NCBI GenBank assembly: GCA_022448765.1
Contig: JAKUTI010000103.1
Coordinates: 1 to 8,594 of the forward strand
From: Pseudomonadales bacterium
GTDB taxonomy: Bacteria; Pseudomonadota; Gammaproteobacteria; Pseudomonadales; Azotimanducaceae
Direction: 5' to 3'
Length of the DNA stretch: 8,594 bases
Shown: piece after piece, positions 6,436-8,594 of the stretch
How the letters are laid out: every line of letters begins with the position of its first letter
How positions within the stretch are numbered: position 1 is the first letter of the stretch
Notes under the pieces: model-generated
The model's input: the letters and a program-made list of their open reading frames with translations, nothing else
Database searches by the model: none
Told to the model about the DNA's origin: nothing
Translations under genes and position numbers: made by a program

Positions 6436-7629
6436 TCAGTGTCCGGTTTTTCGCCGCGGTTCTGGAACCCAGCGAACCAAAATGACGAGTCCTGCTAATT
6501 GCAGCCCAATGGTAATGATGAACAACGCCGGGTATGAGAGCGTCCAGACGATGAGTCCGCCGAGCAGTGGTCCAATTGCCCCCACGAAATTTACGCTACT
6601 TCCCGAGGCTGCTAGCCGAATGGGGATATCCTCGGAGCTGCCAAATTCCAGGACCATGTTTTGTCCTGATTGGTTGAATCCGCCGGAGGGGATACCCATA
6701 ACAACGAAGAACGCAATGATGCCTGGTAACGATTCCACGAATAGCAATTGCACGTGTGAGAGCATCCAAATTGTCAACGTTGCAATCATGACAATGCGGT
6801 AGCCGCGTCGGTCTGCCAGCAGCCCCCATAGCAAGTTAGATGTGCTAGACGTGATCATCCATACGGTAGTTAGAATGCCGAGCACGGTCCCGGTAAGTTC
6901 CATCCTCGTACCGGCGTAGAGGATGTAAAAAGGCAGCGCCATGCGACCAAAGGAACCGAGCGCGCGTGCGATAAAGAACTTGGCGAATTCTGGATTGTCA
7001 CGGAGAAGTCCGGGAATTGCCTGTAAAGCTTGACGCGTTGACTCTCTGGGACGCAAAGCGGTTGTTTCGGTTTCGCGGGTCATCGCGAGAGCTCCGAGAC
7101 CACAACTCGCAATGCCGAATGCAATGAGGAACACGGTCCCGTAGCCGTTCCCCAACAGGTCGTTTTCGAGAACGTATGCTCCCGCAAGGTACGACACGCC
7201 CGCGGATGTAAGCCCGGCGAGAAAGTTTCTCGCACCGCTGACAAAACCGCGCCGATGCACAGGGATGACTCGTGCACGGAGGGTGTTCATGGTCACTTGC
7301 GCCATTCCCTGGAAGAATCCCATTAAAGTCAGAAACACGATGATGGCCGGAAGCAATGCGCGTTGGCCCAGAAAGAAGCCGGCGAGCGCGAGTCCGAGGA
7401 TTTGCAGTCGCATCATTGCGGCCGTAGCGAGTGTGGCGCTAAGTACCTTCCGTCGGTGGCCTACGGTACTGGCGCCAATGATGGGCGATACCACGGTACC
7501 CGCGGCTTGCATCGCCCGAGTTAGGCCGACCACAAATTCGGAGCCTGATAACGCAAACAAATAAGCCGGCATAAAAGTCGGTGCAGAGACCAGTCGCATC
7601 CCGGTCTGCCCGAACATGCCGTGCCCCAA
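6436..7629 (-). CDS. MFS transporter, twelve membrane segments, substrate unknown
   Basis: This is an inner-membrane secondary transporter of the major facilitator superfamily, 397 residues if started at TTG 7629. Hydrophobic segments fall at roughly 12-29, 31-52, 63-88, 92-114, 130-154, 163-183, 216-240, 247-271, 279-298, 302-325, 338-362 and 366-387. The long polar loop between halves is at 184-215. Loop motif A appears as GASTVGHRR (52-60) and better in the second half as GLLADRRGYR (269-278). The start is uncertain. The frame is open upstream to 7716 with no ATG or GTG before TTG 7629. A CTG at 7653 would add eight residues (LRRNIIAQ) and has GAGG eleven bases upstream; an ATG at 7617 is also possible, with GGGG five bases upstream. 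It follows the amidohydrolase gene by 23 to 47 bases, so the two are probably co-transcribed and may handle one substrate. No terminator is visible after it. Confidence 0.88.
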   Translation of the reverse strand: MGHGMFGQTGMRLVSAPTFMPAYLFALSGSEFVVGLTRAMQAAGTVVSPIIGASTVGHRRKVLSATLATAAMMRLQILGLALAGFFLGQRALLPAIIVFLTLMGFFQGMAQVTMNTLRARVIPVHRRGFVSGARNFLAGLTSAGVSYLAGAYVLENDLLGNGYGTVFLIAFGIASCGLGALAMTRETETTALRPRESTRQALQAIPGLLRDNPEFAKFFIARALGSFGRMALPFYILYAGTRMELTGTVLGILTTVWMITSSTSNLLWGLLADRRGYRIVMIATLTIWMLSHVQLLFVESLPGIIAFFVVMGIPSGGFNQSGQNMVLEFGSSEDIPIRLAASGSSVNFVGAIGPLLGGLIVWTLSYPALFIITIGLQLAGLVILVRWVPEPRRKTGH

Positions 7630-7676
7630 CTGCGCGATGATATTACGACGCAGATGCGGTGGATCCTCGAGTTTAT

Positions 7677-8594
7677 TCAGAGTTTGTAGACTCGTGTGGC
7701 GGTTTCGGTGAAAAGATCAGTTTTCTCCGATTCTGAGAATGCCGCCGTTATTTTCTTGAGGCCATTCCATAGCACGTGGTACGAAACCGAGAATCGATCC
7801 ACCGGAAAATTGCTTTCCAGCATGCATCGATCGGTACCAAAACTCTCGATGGCGTGCAGGTAATAAGGGGCATGTGCGTGTTCCAGTTCGTCAGAGGTTG
7901 CTGGCGTTTGGCGAGTGTGCCAGCTGAACCCATTGTCCGGCATCGCGATACCACCCAATTTGGCGACCACGTTAGGACAACGCCCGAGCTCCGCAAAGTC
8001 GGTTTTCCATTGATCGAAGATTTCTTTTCGCCGGCCTGCAAAATGACCGACGCCAATTGGGGTGCTGAAATGATCGATCACCATGAGAGTGTCCGGGCAC
8101 GCGCGCGCGAGTTTCGTCAAGTCGGGCAACTGGTAATGGTACTGCCAGGCATCGTAGGTGAGCCCCAGTCGACCGAGTACACGTACACCCTCCTGGAACC
8201 CCTCGGATTGGTACAAGCCTTCGGGAGCCCGACCTGGAATCATCAATTCGTCGGGCACCACGGCACGCGCGCCTGCATGTCGAATCCCCCGAAAAAGCCC
8301 GTGCCCTGCCTCCATATGGGCGTTCAAGACTTCTTCGACCGCCTCACCGAGGGTCAGGTCGGCGTGGCCGACAATGCCGGCGATGGTTGCGCCATCGCCG
8401 GCCGCGCTTGCTTCGGCAATCTCCGTGACAAAACTAGTTTCACCGACGGGGCGCATGTGCTCCGGTCCATCCCGTCGATAGTTTGCCTGGCATTCAACGA
8501 ACACGGTTTTCTGAACGTTGTGACCGGATTCGGTATCTCGCCACAATTCCTCTAGTACGTACGTGGAACTTGATCGCCGCCAGAGATGGTGATG
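7677..8594 (-). CDS. Amidohydrolase-2 family metal-dependent hydrolase, 5' end outside the window
   Basis: This is a TIM-barrel hydrolase of the amidohydrolase-2 (COG3618-like) family, with 305 codons visible. The frame is open to the window edge and the first visible residues are HHHLWRR, the expected N-terminal metal-binding HxH motif, so the true start lies past 8594. The TTG at 8546 would remove that motif and is not credible. Other likely active-site blocks, in visible numbering, are GIVGHADL (73-80), RGIRH (102-106), His153 in WQYHYQL, His175 in VIDHF, and ESNFPVD (260-266), ending in the probable catalytic Asp266. The C-terminal helix ends in ATRVYKL, typical of the family. There is no signal peptide in view, so it is probably cytoplasmic. 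The family includes lactonases and hydrolases or decarboxylases of organic acids; the substrate here cannot be told. It is directly followed by an MFS transporter, which suggests a small uptake and catabolism unit. Confidence 0.88.
   Translation of the reverse strand, partial: HHHLWRRSSSTYVLEELWRDTESGHNVQKTVFVECQANYRRDGPEHMRPVGETSFVTEIAEASAAGDGATIAGIVGHADLTLGEAVEEVLNAHMEAGHGLFRGIRHAGARAVVPDELMIPGRAPEGLYQSEGFQEGVRVLGRLGLTYDAWQYHYQLPDLTKLARACPDTLMVIDHFSTPIGVGHFAGRRKEIFDQWKTDFAELGRCPNVVAKLGGIAMPDNGFSWHTRQTPATSDELEHAHAPYYLHAIESFGTDRCMLESNFPVDRFSVSYHVLWNGLKKITAAFSESEKTDLFTETATRVYKL

Noticed and set aside
7776..8555. A 259-codon open frame on the plus strand opposite the amidohydrolase
   Set aside because: It lies wholly antisense to a gene with clear family motifs, and its translation shows no recognisable domain or ordered composition. 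It is a shadow of the codon use of the real gene.

Overview
The window reads as a stretch of a pseudomonadotal (proteobacterial) chromosome or metagenomic contig of moderate GC. All six protein genes lie on the minus strand, so transcription runs from high to low coordinates. The genus cannot be named from the sequence. The soluble Fds-type formate dehydrogenase, the FdhD/MobA pair and the class II ribonucleotide reductase tail all fit Pseudomonadota.

Reading in the direction of transcription, the right-hand third (8594 to 6436) holds a 5'-truncated amidohydrolase-2 family gene that enters from beyond the window edge. An MFS transporter of twelve membrane segments follows, with an unclear and possibly non-canonical start. 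A 105-base AT-rich gap (6331-6435) comes next. It carries a good extended -10 promoter and several inverted repeats, and is the only clear regulatory region here.

The left two thirds (6330 to 98) are a tightly coupled operon, fdsG-fdsB-fdsA-fdhD-mobA. It encodes a soluble NAD+-dependent molybdenum formate dehydrogenase. FdsA oxidises formate at a Cys-ligated Mo-bis-MGD centre, electrons pass through a chain of Fe-S clusters, and FdsB (FMN) with FdsG reduces NAD+. FdhD supplies sulfur to the cofactor and MobA would attach GMP to it. Genes overlap by ATGA (fdsG/fdsB and fdsB/fdsA) and TAATG (fdsA/fdhD), and only 2 bases separate fdhD from mobA.

The most striking feature is at the left end. The mobA frame is normal for about 140 residues, then switches in frame to a Cys-rich tail that looks like the C-terminus of a vitamin B12-dependent ribonucleotide reductase (NrdJ). 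The MobA C-terminal part and the fdsD gene often found in such operons are absent. This is either a real deletion or rearrangement joining mobA to the end of nrdJ, or an assembly chimera. The sequence alone cannot decide. I see no RNA genes, CRISPR arrays, insertion sequences or defence systems.
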